Positions 7,767 through 17,029 of a stretch of DNA of 64,000 nucleotides are shown here, piece after piece. Under the pieces are notes generated by a model, which made no database searches, was not told the origin of the DNA, and saw nothing but the letters and a program-made list of their open reading frames with translations. The stretch comes from Aureibacter tunicatorum. GTDB taxonomy: Bacteria; Bacteroidota; Bacteroidia; Cytophagales; Cyclobacteriaceae. Position 1 is the first letter of the stretch. The number at the start of each line of letters is the position of its first letter. Position numbers and translations under genes: made by a program. The DNA lies in the NCBI RefSeq assembly GCF_036492635.1, contig NZ_AP025305.1, positions 4,048,000-4,111,999 of the forward strand, read 5' to 3'.

Positions 7767-9662
7767 ATGAATTTCCTTTCTGTCGAAACGCTAACCAAAA
7801 GCTTTGGAGAACGATCTTTATTTGAAAATATAAGTTTTGGTGTAGGCCAAGGCCAAAAAGTGGCTTTGGTGGGCGTCAATGGTTGTGGCAAGTCCACTCT
7901 TCTTAAAATCATAGCTGGCGAGGACACTCCCGACTCGGGTGTAGTTGCATTTCGCAAGGGCATCAAAGTGTCTCACCTTTCCCAGAATCCTAGTTTTAAT
8001 GAAGATGACAAAATCATTAACGCCATATTTGACAGCAACAATGAAACTTTGAAATTAATCAAAGAGTATGAACTGTGTCTAACCAAGAGTGCCTATGATG
8101 AATCCGCTCAAGAAAAATTAACAGAGTTGATGTCGCAAATGGATGATAAGCAAGCTTGGGATTATGAAAGCCAAATCAAACAAATACTCGGAGAATTAGG
8201 GCTTTATGATTTGGAGCAATCAATTAGCCAGCTTTCTGGCGGTCAAAGAAAACGTGTGGCATTAGCCAAAGCCTTGATTGAAAAGCCTGACTTTATGATC
8301 ATGGATGAGCCAACCAACCACTTGGATCTGGATTCAATAGAATGGCTTGAGAATTATCTTGCTACTGCTCAACTATCATTAATACTTGTAACTCACGACA
8401 GGTATTTCTTGGAAAAAGTCACAAATGAGATCATCGAAATTGATCAAGGAGGATTGCACGTCTACAAAGGAAATTATAGTTATTTCCTAGAAAAAAAAGC
8501 CGAAAGACAAGAGCAAGAAGCTACAGAAATCAGCAAAGCCAAGAACTTGATGAAAAAAGAGCTTGAGTGGATGCGAAGACAACCAAAAGCAAGAGGAACA
8601 AAAGCCAAATACCGAGTTGATGCTTTTGGAGATCTTAAAAAGAAAGCATCTAAAAAGATTGTCGAACAAAATGTTGAGTTGAGTGTGAAAACGCAAAGGC
8701 TGGGTGGCAAAATCTTGGAGATCGACAAGCTAAACAAAGCTTATGACGGTATCTCTTTTATCAAAGATTTCAGTTACATATTCAAGAAAAAAGACAGAAT
8801 AGGTATCATAGGCAAAAATGGTGTAGGAAAATCAACATTCTTAAATACACTGACTGGTGAAATTACTCCTGATAGTGGAGAAATAGAGAAAGGAGTGAAC
8901 ACAGTCTTTGGTTATTATACTCAAACTGAACTTCAATTTAAAGAGGACCAAAGAGTAATCGACATTGTGAAAGAAGTAGCGGAAGTCATACACATGGCTG
9001 ATGGATCTACGATTACAGCATCGTCGCTACTTACTATGTTCAACTTTCCACCAGACACTCAATACAGCGTTGTATCCAAATTAAGCGGTGGAGAGAAAAG
9101 AAGACTCCAACTATTAAGAGTTTTGATGCTCAACCCTAACTTCCTGATTCTGGATGAGCCTACCAATGATTTAGACTTGATCACACTAAATACTTTGGAA
9201 GACTTTCTTTTCAATTTTTCCGGGTGCCTATTGATTGTAAGCCATGATCGTTACTTTATGGACAGGTTAGTGGATCATTCATTTATATTTGAAGGAGAAG
9301 GAATAATCAAAGACTTCCCAGGCAATTATTCAGACTACAGAGAGTGGAAGCTAGAGGAAGATGCTCGCAAAGAAGCAGAACAAAAGGAATTAGCTCAACG
9401 CAAGAGCGAAGAAGCCAAGCAAAAAACTTTAGAAAAACCAAAAGAAAAAAAGAAGCTCTCATTCAAAGAGCAAAAAGAGTATGAAACTCTAGAGCAGGAT
9501 ATCGAAAACCTTGAAATAGAAAAAGAGGAATTATTGGAGAAAATGAATTCTGGCATCACTGACCATCAAGAGCTTGCTGAAATAGCTCAACGAATTGAAA
9601 CTGTAGACCATGAGCTAGATTCAAAAACAGAAAGATGGATTGAACTATCTGAATATGTATAA
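7767..9662 (+). CDS. uup: ABC-F family ATPase, Uup type
   Basis: A soluble twin-ATPase ABC-F protein of the kind that acts on ribosomes or branched DNA rather than in transport. The first domain has Walker A GVNGCGKST, signature LSGGQ and DEPTNHLD; the second has GKNGVGKST, LSGGEKRRLQL and DEPTNDLD. The 631 residues end in a long charged coiled coil (about 535-625), which distinguishes Uup from EttA and YbiT. It is monocistronic, with its own consensus promoter and terminator. Two further ABC-F paralogues lie in this window. The subfamily assignment rests on the C-terminal coiled coil. Confidence 0.9.
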   Translation: MNFLSVETLTKSFGERSLFENISFGVGQGQKVALVGVNGCGKSTLLKIIAGEDTPDSGVVAFRKGIKVSHLSQNPSFNEDDKIINAIFDSNNETLKLIKEYELCLTKSAYDESAQEKLTELMSQMDDKQAWDYESQIKQILGELGLYDLEQSISQLSGGQRKRVALAKALIEKPDFMIMDEPTNHLDLDSIEWLENYLATAQLSLILVTHDRYFLEKVTNEIIEIDQGGLHVYKGNYSYFLEKKAERQEQEATEISKAKNLMKKELEWMRRQPKARGTKAKYRVDAFGDLKKKASKKIVEQNVELSVKTQRLGGKILEIDKLNKAYDGISFIKDFSYIFKKKDRIGIIGKNGVGKSTFLNTLTGEITPDSGEIEKGVNTVFGYYTQTELQFKEDQRVIDIVKEVAEVIHMADGSTITASSLLTMFNFPPDTQYSVVSKLSGGEKRRLQLLRVLMLNPNFLILDEPTNDLDLITLNTLEDFLFNFSGCLLIVSHDRYFMDRLVDHSFIFEGEGIIKDFPGNYSDYREWKLEEDARKEAEQKELAQRKSEEAKQKTLEKPKEKKKLSFKEQKEYETLEQDIENLEIEKEELLEKMNSGITDHQELAEIAQRIETVDHELDSKTERWIELSEYV

Positions 9663-9666
9663 AAAT

Positions 9667-9709
9667 AAACGACTCTGTTTGTCAATCTAAATAACAAGCA
9701 GAGTCGTTT
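9667..9709. terminator. Shared terminator between convergent genes
   Basis: Perfect 11-base arms (9667-9677 and 9699-9709) flank a 21-base loop, with T-rich ends on both strands. It can end both the ABC-F gene (plus) and the exported-protein gene (minus, stop at 9712). Confidence 0.8.
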
Positions 9710-9711
9710 TG

Positions 9712-10278
9712 CTAAAAGCCAAATACAAGATCAATCGTTAAGCCGTGCACAAAGTGGCCATCATTCACATCCACACCCGGCGAATATGTAAAGCCAGTGC
9801 TCCAATGATCATCAAGGGCATACGCCAATCCTGATTGCAAAACAATAGCAACACCTAGATCTCTTTCCTCATGAACGCCCACTCCTGAATCAGGCGACCT
9901 CCCTGCCTGCACTCCGGGCAAATCCGAAACCATATCCTCTTCAATAGCAAAAGTAGAACCTACGCCAAAGAACGTTCCGAACCTGCTATGCCTGAAAGGC
10001 AATTCTCTTACGACAACCGCTGCGTAATGATGTCCTGTAACTTCGGCTGTCGCTTGAACTTTCGTCAATTCCGCAAAATACACTGAACCTGTGAATTCAA
10101 AATGCTTTCCATCATTATACGACACCTCCAACTCATATTTATTGTGGTGGTCATGAGACTGGTCAATAATTGTCGAATAATCATCGACACTTCTTTCCAC
10201 ATAACTTTGCGCTTGAGCTTGCAAGCTTATAAACAACAATCCCATCACCTTCATGGCTTTCAAAATCGTGGTATTCAT
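9712..10278 (-). CDS. Exported protein, probable outer-membrane barrel-like
   Basis: A 188-residue protein with a signal peptide ending near QAQA-QS. The mature part alternates polar and aromatic residues in short strands, and the chain ends in aromatic residues (LVFGF), as in outer-membrane beta-barrels. A histidine-rich patch (SHDHH) follows the signal peptide, and glycine-rich turns are frequent. The number of strands would fit a small barrel, but no named family is recognisable. It shares a terminator with the convergent ABC-F gene. Confidence 0.7.
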   Translation of the reverse strand: MNTTILKAMKVMGLLFISLQAQAQSYVERSVDDYSTIIDQSHDHHNKYELEVSYNDGKHFEFTGSVYFAELTKVQATAEVTGHHYAAVVVRELPFRHSRFGTFFGVGSTFAIEEDMVSDLPGVQAGRSPDSGVGVHEERDLGVAIVLQSGLAYALDDHWSTGFTYSPGVDVNDGHFVHGLTIDLVFGF

Positions 10279-10377
10279 CCCCTCTAGTCAGTTAATGTTA
10301 TAGTTAAATTTTAACAAATATTAACATCAAAGATAAGCTAGCGCATAGCTCCAAAGGCATGAATTAAATCAAGCAAT

Positions 10378-10755
10378 TCAACGACTTTTATCAGATATTT
10401 TTAGGCTTATTTTATCCAATAACAACAATAAACCAATGCCAAAACATGCTATAAATGAAAAGTTAATAAATGAACTAAAGCCTTTTATCCCACTAACAAC
10501 ATTATTAACAAAAGAAAGGTCAAACTTATGCAATACTCCAAAATGCATCAAAACAACAGTCAATACAAAAAACGAGATCAAAAACATGACAATACTTATT
10601 TTCTCCCACTTATTAAAAGCACCTGATTCAGTTGATTCAAGATGTTCAATCCTGCCCATCACATCAAAGGTAAAGGAATCACTTAAATCAGGCATATCAT
10701 TTTCAAACCCTTCTTTGATTATTCGATCAATATCTTTCTCATCTAACTCTCTCAT
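10378..10755 (-). CDS. Putative anti-sigma factor, membrane-bound
   Basis: A 125-residue protein with an acidic, soluble N-terminal half (about residues 1-45), which would face the cytoplasm and bind sigma, followed by two hydrophobic segments (about 52-72 and 92-112). Its ATG overlaps the stop of the ECF sigma gene by four bases, the usual translationally coupled arrangement of a sigma factor and its regulator. There is no zinc-binding HxxxCxxC motif, so it is not a ZAS-type anti-sigma. The role is inferred from position and topology. Confidence 0.7.
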   Translation of the reverse strand: MRELDEKDIDRIIKEGFENDMPDLSDSFTFDVMGRIEHLESTESGAFNKWEKISIVMFLISFFVLTVVLMHFGVLHKFDLSFVNNVVSGIKGFSSFINFSFIACFGIGLLLLLDKISLKISDKSR

Positions 10756-11321
10756 AACAAAGATTTTATTTCATGTTTTAAACTCTGAAGCATAGAAGCT
10801 TTAAGCTTTGCTCTGGATCTATGTATCTTAACTTTAATATTATTTTCTGGCTTTCCAGTAATCTCTGAGATTTCCTTCAATGACATCTCTTTGAAATAAT
10901 ATAATTCCATTAAAACTTTTTCTTCTGGAGCTAGCAAACTCAAAGCTTTATTCAAGTATTGCTTTTGCTCTTCATGGCATAAATTCATATAACCTTCAGG
11001 CTCCACACTTTCTGCCATTTGATTCGTTTCCAAAGCCTCAAAGCTCTTTCTTTTTATCTTATCAAGCCGCGTCAATGAAGTATTATACGCTATTCTATAC
11101 AGCCAAGTGCTAAATTGGCTATCTCCTTTAAATTTCCCTAAACTACGATAAGCTTTCACAAAGACATCTTGAGCACATTCTTCAGCTTCCTCATTGCTCC
11201 CAAGAATACGAAAACACAATCGGTAAACCATCTGCTTATGTCTATTGACCAAATAAGCAAAGAGCTGTCTATCTCCTGATTTGACTTTTTCAACGATATA
11301 TGCGTCTTCTAACTTTTCCAT
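10752..11321 (-). CDS. ECF RNA polymerase sigma factor
   Basis: An extracytoplasmic-function sigma-70 protein. Region 2 (about residues 20-85) contains the DVFVKAYRSLGKFKG and STWLYRIAYN motifs; region 4 (about 125-180) has the KEMSLKEISEITGKPENNIKVKIHRSR helix-turn-helix pattern in two parts. The longest frame starts at TTG 11342, but ATG 11321 gives a typical ECF N-terminus (MEKLEDAY) and 189 residues. It is divergent from a small membrane-protein gene, and similar TGTAAC elements face both ways in the gap, suggesting control by the factor itself. Confidence 0.92.
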   Translation of the reverse strand: MEKLEDAYIVEKVKSGDRQLFAYLVNRHKQMVYRLCFRILGSNEEAEECAQDVFVKAYRSLGKFKGDSQFSTWLYRIAYNTSLTRLDKIKRKSFEALETNQMAESVEPEGYMNLCHEEQKQYLNKALSLLAPEEKVLMELYYFKEMSLKEISEITGKPENNIKVKIHRSRAKLKASMLQSLKHEIKSLL

Positions 11322-11330
11322 TGTCACTTT

Positions 11331-11357
11331 GACTAGGGCCAAGATGAATTGGTTACA
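11331..11357 (-). promoter_or_regulatory. Candidate ECF-type promoter of the sigma gene
   Basis: TGTAAC (11357-11352) is followed after 17 bases by AGTC (11334-11331) on the minus strand, a layout like the -35/-10 pairs of known ECF sigma factors. Transcription would begin only a few bases before ATG 11321, so this would be nearly leaderless; that is the weak point. It mirrors the plus-strand element at 11399-11425. Confidence 0.4.
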
Positions 11358-11398
11358 GTTTAAAAATAAAATAAAAAAAGAAAAAAATTATTTTTTCA

Positions 11399-11425
11399 TG
11401 TAACCGAATCAATTACACCTTGGTC
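11399..11425 (+). promoter_or_regulatory. Candidate ECF-type promoter of the small membrane-protein gene
   Basis: TGTAAC (11399-11404) is followed after 17 bases by GGTC (11422-11425). This would start transcription near 11430, about 30 bases before ATG 11460. The 13 bases at 11399-11411 form an imperfect inverted repeat (11 of 13) with 11345-11357, so both divergent genes carry the same upstream element. Confidence 0.5.
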
Positions 11426-11459
11426 CAACAAACAAAATTCAACATTAAATTTATAAAAC

Positions 11460-11807
11460 ATGGAATTCGATATCTTCTCTCAAAGCGTGATCATCCCCTT
11501 AATTGTATTTGGTTCATTATTTCTAAGCTTCAAAATACTGCTAGACTATCTGGAAAGAAAAAACATGATCAAAAACAATGTAACCTATGACAGTATTTAT
11601 GGTTCTGAAAAGTCAGAGACACCACCGCTTTACTCAAGCCTAAAATATGCTTTATTGCTAATAGGAGTAGCCACAGGCCTTTGGGTAGGCGAGCTGCAAG
11701 GAGGAAATATCAACGAACCTTTGCCTTTTTTCATCTTTATCATGCTTTTTGGAGGCATTTCATTGCTAATCAATTACTTTATCCTTAGAAAAATGTTAAA
11801 GAAATAA
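11460..11807 (+). CDS. Small inner-membrane protein, DUF6249-like
   Basis: A 115-residue protein with three hydrophobic segments: about residues 10-28, 60-80 and 88-107, separated by a charged loop. Length and layout fit the Bacteroidota family DUF6249, whose genes often lie beside ECF sigma/anti-sigma pairs; that family name is from memory and unverified. It is divergently transcribed from the sigma gene and preceded by a TGTAAC-N17-GGTC element, so it is a likely target of that sigma factor. Biochemical function unknown. Confidence 0.75.
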   Translation: MEFDIFSQSVIIPLIVFGSLFLSFKILLDYLERKNMIKNNVTYDSIYGSEKSETPPLYSSLKYALLLIGVATGLWVGELQGGNINEPLPFFIFIMLFGGISLLINYFILRKMLKK

Positions 11808-11813
11808 CGATTC

Positions 11814-11841
11814 AAGCCAAGCTTGCTATTAAGCTTGGCTT
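11814..11841. terminator. Bidirectional terminator
   Basis: A perfect 11-base stem (11814-11824 with 11831-11841) and a six-base loop between two convergent genes. T tracts are weak on both sides. Confidence 0.7.
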
Positions 11842-11844
11842 AAT

Positions 11845-13137
11845 TCACTCTCCCCAAAAGTCTCCACGATCATGATGCAAAGACCTCATAAACTTCAATG
11901 TATTAATCGCATAGTCCTTAGTCTCCCTCATATCAACCTGATGCTTGCCTCCTCTTAATTCGAAAATTGGGGCTGGTATTCCAAATACCACATCGGTTTT
12001 ATCCCCCATCGCTCCCATTGACTCAAGTTCGTACGCCCTCAAACGATTAGGAAAATTCTTCTCGGTCAAATAATCAACTCCTTCCAAAATACCTGTCAGC
12101 CATTTCTTTTTTGTCAAGTCCTTCAAAATATGATGAAGAATCGGCTGCTCCATCAAGAATATTCCCTTTGCGAAAAATGGTTCATCTAAATTTGTTTGTT
12201 TATCCGGCAAAACCTCTACCAATTTACTCATCCACCATGCTCCATTATCGCTTCTCAAGATTTCTTTTTCATCTGTAGGCAAAATCTTGAACATTGTTGC
12301 AAAGTCCGTTCTTGCCAACACTGTTATAAAACTCTTAGCGTACTTTCCTGCTCCGACATGGCCACTTACCAAATAAAAAAGAATCATTGTAGCAAAGCCC
12401 ACAAAGCTTGAACTTACAGGCTCCCTAAGATTTTGCTGTAGCGCATCCGCCAAATAAAGAGCATTATCCCGCGCCCATCGCATTACCCTGCCTTGAAAAT
12501 CCTTTTCTCGTCTCTCCCCCTCGTAACTCATCAAATATTTATGCCCTAGCGTCTTTCCCTGTTTCATAATCTCAGGATCACTAGCTTCGTCAGCCCCTAA
12601 ATGAAGAAACAATTCACTAATTTTATCCAACCTAACTCCTGCGGTAGCCTGCGGATTGCTAGTAGGAACCTGCTTTCCATTATCGTAATAAACAGCAGCT
12701 AAAGGATCCAACAATTTCCCATATTTAATGCATGGCGCAAGTGGAGTGACAAAGCCTTCTGGGTGAACATAAGCATCAGCGTCCATAATTTCTTCAAGAA
12801 AGCTGTCTATTTCATCCATCACTTTATTAAGCTTGGCAATCCCGTGATCATTTTCATTAAATGGATCAGTAATGATTTCCATATAAGAAAGCCTTTGTTC
12901 TGTGGTATCCGCCGTAGTCTTCCAAAAATTGGCTTCATGTATGCAATCTCCTTTACGGTAAAATTTGCGAGATTTATACTCTTCATCCGTTTCTTCCGGA
13001 TCTCTTTCAATCATCTTCATCAACCACCAATAAGGGTATCCAAACTCGAACCCAACAGCTCTCTGTATGACAGGATTCTTGCCAGAGATTGGTCTTTCGG
13101 TTTTGCTTTTACCTTCATTGTCTTTTATGGCATACAT
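11845..13137 (-). CDS. Orphan protein resembling eCIS-associated cargo with amidoligase-like motifs
   Basis: A 430-residue soluble protein without signal peptide. The N-terminus is basic and probably flexible, then reads PVIQRAVGFEF; this is followed by a YMEIITDPF stretch (about residue 85), NPQATAGVRLDKI (about 162) and a late PIFELRG. I recall this order of motifs (IQR-xGFEF, E-x-x-TxPF, PQATAG, ELRG) from predicted toxins and cargo linked to extracellular contractile injection systems, whose core resembles glutamine-synthetase-like amidoligases. No injection-system structural genes are nearby. The assignment is inference from motifs; the frame itself is certain to be coding. Terminators lie on both sides, so it is monocistronic. 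Confidence 0.6.
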   Translation of the reverse strand: MYAIKDNEGKSKTERPISGKNPVIQRAVGFEFGYPYWWLMKMIERDPEETDEEYKSRKFYRKGDCIHEANFWKTTADTTEQRLSYMEIITDPFNENDHGIAKLNKVMDEIDSFLEEIMDADAYVHPEGFVTPLAPCIKYGKLLDPLAAVYYDNGKQVPTSNPQATAGVRLDKISELFLHLGADEASDPEIMKQGKTLGHKYLMSYEGERREKDFQGRVMRWARDNALYLADALQQNLREPVSSSFVGFATMILFYLVSGHVGAGKYAKSFITVLARTDFATMFKILPTDEKEILRSDNGAWWMSKLVEVLPDKQTNLDEPFFAKGIFLMEQPILHHILKDLTKKKWLTGILEGVDYLTEKNFPNRLRAYELESMGAMGDKTDVVFGIPAPIFELRGGKHQVDMRETKDYAINTLKFMRSLHHDRGDFWGE

Positions 13138-13182
13138 AAGATTTCAACTCTCCTTGTATTGATTTGTTGAAATGATAATAAA

Positions 13183-13210
13183 CAAAAAAAGTGAATCAAA
13201 TTCGATTCAC
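13183..13210 (-). terminator. Terminator of the flavodoxin-like oxidoreductase gene
   Basis: Arms 13191-13197 and 13204-13210 (GTGAATC/GATTCAC) form a 7-base stem, followed by a run of eight U on the minus strand (13190-13183). It lies 11 bases after the stop at 13222. Confidence 0.85.
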
Positions 13211-13221
13211 TTTTCATTCGT

Positions 13222-13740
13222 TTACTTGATTTTCAACGCGTATTCCTTAACTCTTTCGACAATCTCCTCGGATATTGGACGTCCGTCTTTTTCCCCCCAT
13301 GTATGAAGGTGATTTTGAAAGTTCATGTTAAGATAATTTGCCGAATACTTAAACGGCTCTGTAAAATGTTCAGGACAAAAATCTCCAGATCCGCAGCTTA
13401 GCACATACATCTTTTTATCCTCCAAAGCTCTGCCTAGATCCTTCCTCACTCTTACCAAGTCAGAAAATCTATCTATAAAAGCCTTAAGCTGAGCGCTCAT
13501 TGTATACCAATACACAGGAGATGCCAAAACGATCTTATCATACTTAACCATTTCCTCGGCCAATGCTATAAAATCATCTTCAGAGTTGTTGTACTCATAG
13601 TCATAAGGACCTACTGTATACTCGCTAAGATCCCTAAATTCAAAACCGGTTTCCTCTGCCAACAATTTCGCTACTTGATGCGTATTTCCTTTTTTCCTTG
13701 CTGTTCCTAAAAAAATTATACCACTCATACTTTCATTCAT
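13222..13740 (-). CDS. NAD(P)H-dependent FMN reductase-like oxidoreductase
   Basis: A 172-residue protein of the flavodoxin-like FMN reductase group. The N-terminal GTARKKGNTHQ is the usual phosphate-binding loop after the first strand, and ASPVYWYTMSAQLKAFIDR is the second FMN-contact region with the conserved PVYW. The fold is expected to reduce FMN, quinones or nitro compounds with NAD(P)H; the substrate is not predictable. A TTG lies one codon before ATG 13740, and ATG 13728 is another possible start closer to the first strand. Single-gene unit with its own terminator. Confidence 0.85.
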   Translation of the reverse strand: MNESMSGIIFLGTARKKGNTHQVAKLLAEETGFEFRDLSEYTVGPYDYEYNNSEDDFIALAEEMVKYDKIVLASPVYWYTMSAQLKAFIDRFSDLVRVRKDLGRALEDKKMYVLSCGSGDFCPEHFTEPFKYSANYLNMNFQNHLHTWGEKDGRPISEEIVERVKEYALKIK

Positions 13741-13918
13741 CAACTATAATACTAAAATTTAAACCCAAATAATAACTAATATAATCCACTAAATTTAAAT
13801 AAATATATAAATCAAATTCATATAACAATAAAAACACTCAACAAAAGAACTAATTTTTGCTTTTTTGATTTTTTATTATTTCCATTGAAGTACTTAAAAC
13901 AAACAAAACAAATCTATT

Positions 13919-14380
13919 ATGAGAAAATTTCTAATTTTACCATTAATTGCACTTTCTTTTAATATAAGCTCATGTAACGATGATAGTAATGAACCTCATA
14001 ACATTTCTCAATTCGACTCAAACTCTATTACACTAAGCCAAACAACGCTTAATGGAAATTGGCAAGAATCTGAAAATCCAGCAAACACAATCTCATTCAA
14101 TGAAAATGGATTTTCAATGAGTCTTTCAAAAAATTCTGCTTTTGATAAAATCAATGAAGAATGTCCAAATCAAAGCATTTCAGTGAGAGGCAATTATCAT
14201 TTTGACAACTCTAAAATTTATTTAGAAGGAACTTATCAAAAAAGTGACGTTGAAAATAGCTGTGACAAAAGAGGAAATTATAACCTTCAAGAGTTTTCTT
14301 ATGAAATAATTTCTGAAAAAGAAATTATAATCACAAACTCAAACTTATCATCTACATCTGTTACTATTACAAAAAACTAA
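13919..14380 (+). CDS. Lipoprotein, possibly lipocalin-like
   Basis: A 153-residue protein with a lipobox ISSC (cysteine at residue 19), so it should be lipidated and anchored in an envelope membrane. After an acidic linker the mature part has the pattern LNGNWQES...ISFNENGFSMSL, an alternation that resembles lipocalin-like small barrels common in Bacteroidota lipoproteins. Four further cysteines could form disulfides. Base composition is more AT-rich than that of neighbouring genes. Function unknown. Confidence 0.75.
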   Translation: MRKFLILPLIALSFNISSCNDDSNEPHNISQFDSNSITLSQTTLNGNWQESENPANTISFNENGFSMSLSKNSAFDKINEECPNQSISVRGNYHFDNSKIYLEGTYQKSDVENSCDKRGNYNLQEFSYEIISEKEIIITNSNLSSTSVTITKN

Positions 14381-14385
14381 AAATA

Positions 14386-14414
14386 AAAAGGGCTTGCAAA
14401 ATACAAGCCCTTTT
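14386..14414. terminator. Bidirectional terminator between convergent genes
   Basis: A perfect 11-base stem (14386-14396 with 14404-14414) with a seven-base loop, A-rich on one side and T-rich on the other, serving both the lipoprotein gene and the ABC-F gene. Confidence 0.9.
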
Positions 14415-14434
14415 CCAATATTTTTTATACGCTT

Positions 14435-16054
<1,620 letters not shown>

Positions 16055-16251
16055 TTATTATTTTACTATTTTATTTCAATATTAGAAATATAAACATGCT
16101 TGATCGCTTTAAATGAATCCCTATTCGTCAAATGCAATACTTAAAACGATACGCTTTTAGCGTCAGTCCTACATGCTTAATTAATCTGCACAAAACTAAG
16201 GATTTATTTCTACACCTACGACTTTTACAAAAAAAAACAACGAGCGACGAA

Positions 16252-16566
16252 CTATTTATCAAAAGGATACGCCTCAAACCAATCCTTAAGTCCCAGCGTC
16301 TCCTTTAAATACTGTATTTCTTCATAAGAAACATCTGTTTCTTTCAACAAATAGGTTCTGCCATGTTTATAACTCTCATAAACATATATATCGTGTTCAT
16401 AAAGGTGTTTCATCCAATTCTTCAACTTCAATAGGTTTGAAAACTATCACTTACATATCCAGCCCCAAACTGATCAAGAAGCCAAGCATATGTCAATACC
16501 TTTTACGCTTATGCTTTTGAATTTCAGATTTTTTGAATTTGGATCATAAGCAGTAATTCTCATCAT
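16252..16566 (-). pseudogene. Broken gene, three coding segments in two frames
   Basis: Reading the minus strand from ATG 16566 gives about 25 protein-like residues (MMRITAYDPNSKNLKF...KGID). Translation stays sensible only by shifting +1 at about 16490 (YAWLLDQFGAGYVSDSF) and back near 16442 into the first frame (LLKLKNWMKHLYEHD...), ending at TAG 16252. The first and third segments share a frame that contains stop codons between them. A pair of compensating indels in a gene of about 105 codons is the simplest reading. The last segment alone (16252-16413, 53 aa from ATG 16413) could still be expressed. The family is not recognised. Confidence 0.5.
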
Positions 16567-17023
16567 CAAATAGTTTTATAATTATTAGACAAAGACTAAT
16601 AATCGACACCCGCCACTTTACTATATCAATATGGATCAATTACTGTAAGTATTAATACGATTTAATGTCCAATGGAACTACATATAATTTTAAATAATAC
16701 ACTATGAAAAGTGTGCTAACTAACAGAATATTTAATAAATTGTTTTTTTTTAATATCTAATTAAACGAACTACCGCTTTTAACATTTTTTACATTGAGAT
16801 GCTTTATATGATTTTTTTACAAGCTTTATATTGTCCGCACTTTGTACAAAAAAAATCTTTGCAGAATTTTACAATTCACATTCAAGGACTTAAGTCGCCT
16901 TTAGTAAGATATTAATTTATATATTTAGCAAAATTAAATAAATAAAATTCAATCATAGAATTTCAAACAATCAATTAAAAACCAAACCAACATATTATTT
17001 ATTTTTTATTCACAAACACTAAG
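16567..17023. other. AT-rich spacer upstream of the first efflux operon
   Basis: There is no coding frame I can support here. A small dyad (16581-16588 with 16596-16603, ATTATTAG/CTAATAAT) lies just upstream of the broken gene, and a candidate promoter for the efflux operon lies at 16831-16861. The rest is very AT-rich and shows nothing else. No regulator gene adjoins the efflux operon. Confidence 0.6.
16831..16861 (+). promoter_or_regulatory. Candidate promoter of the first efflux operon
   Basis: TTG at 16831-16833 and AATCTTTG at 16854-16861, 20 bases apart, match the Bacteroidota promoter except for the first base of the -7 element. This would give a leader of about 160 bases. Confidence 0.35.
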
Positions 17024-17029
17024 TTGAAG

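Noticed and set aside
12763-13170. A 135-codon open frame on the plus strand
   Set aside because: It is antisense to the 430-residue cargo-like gene; its composition looks like a shadow frame.
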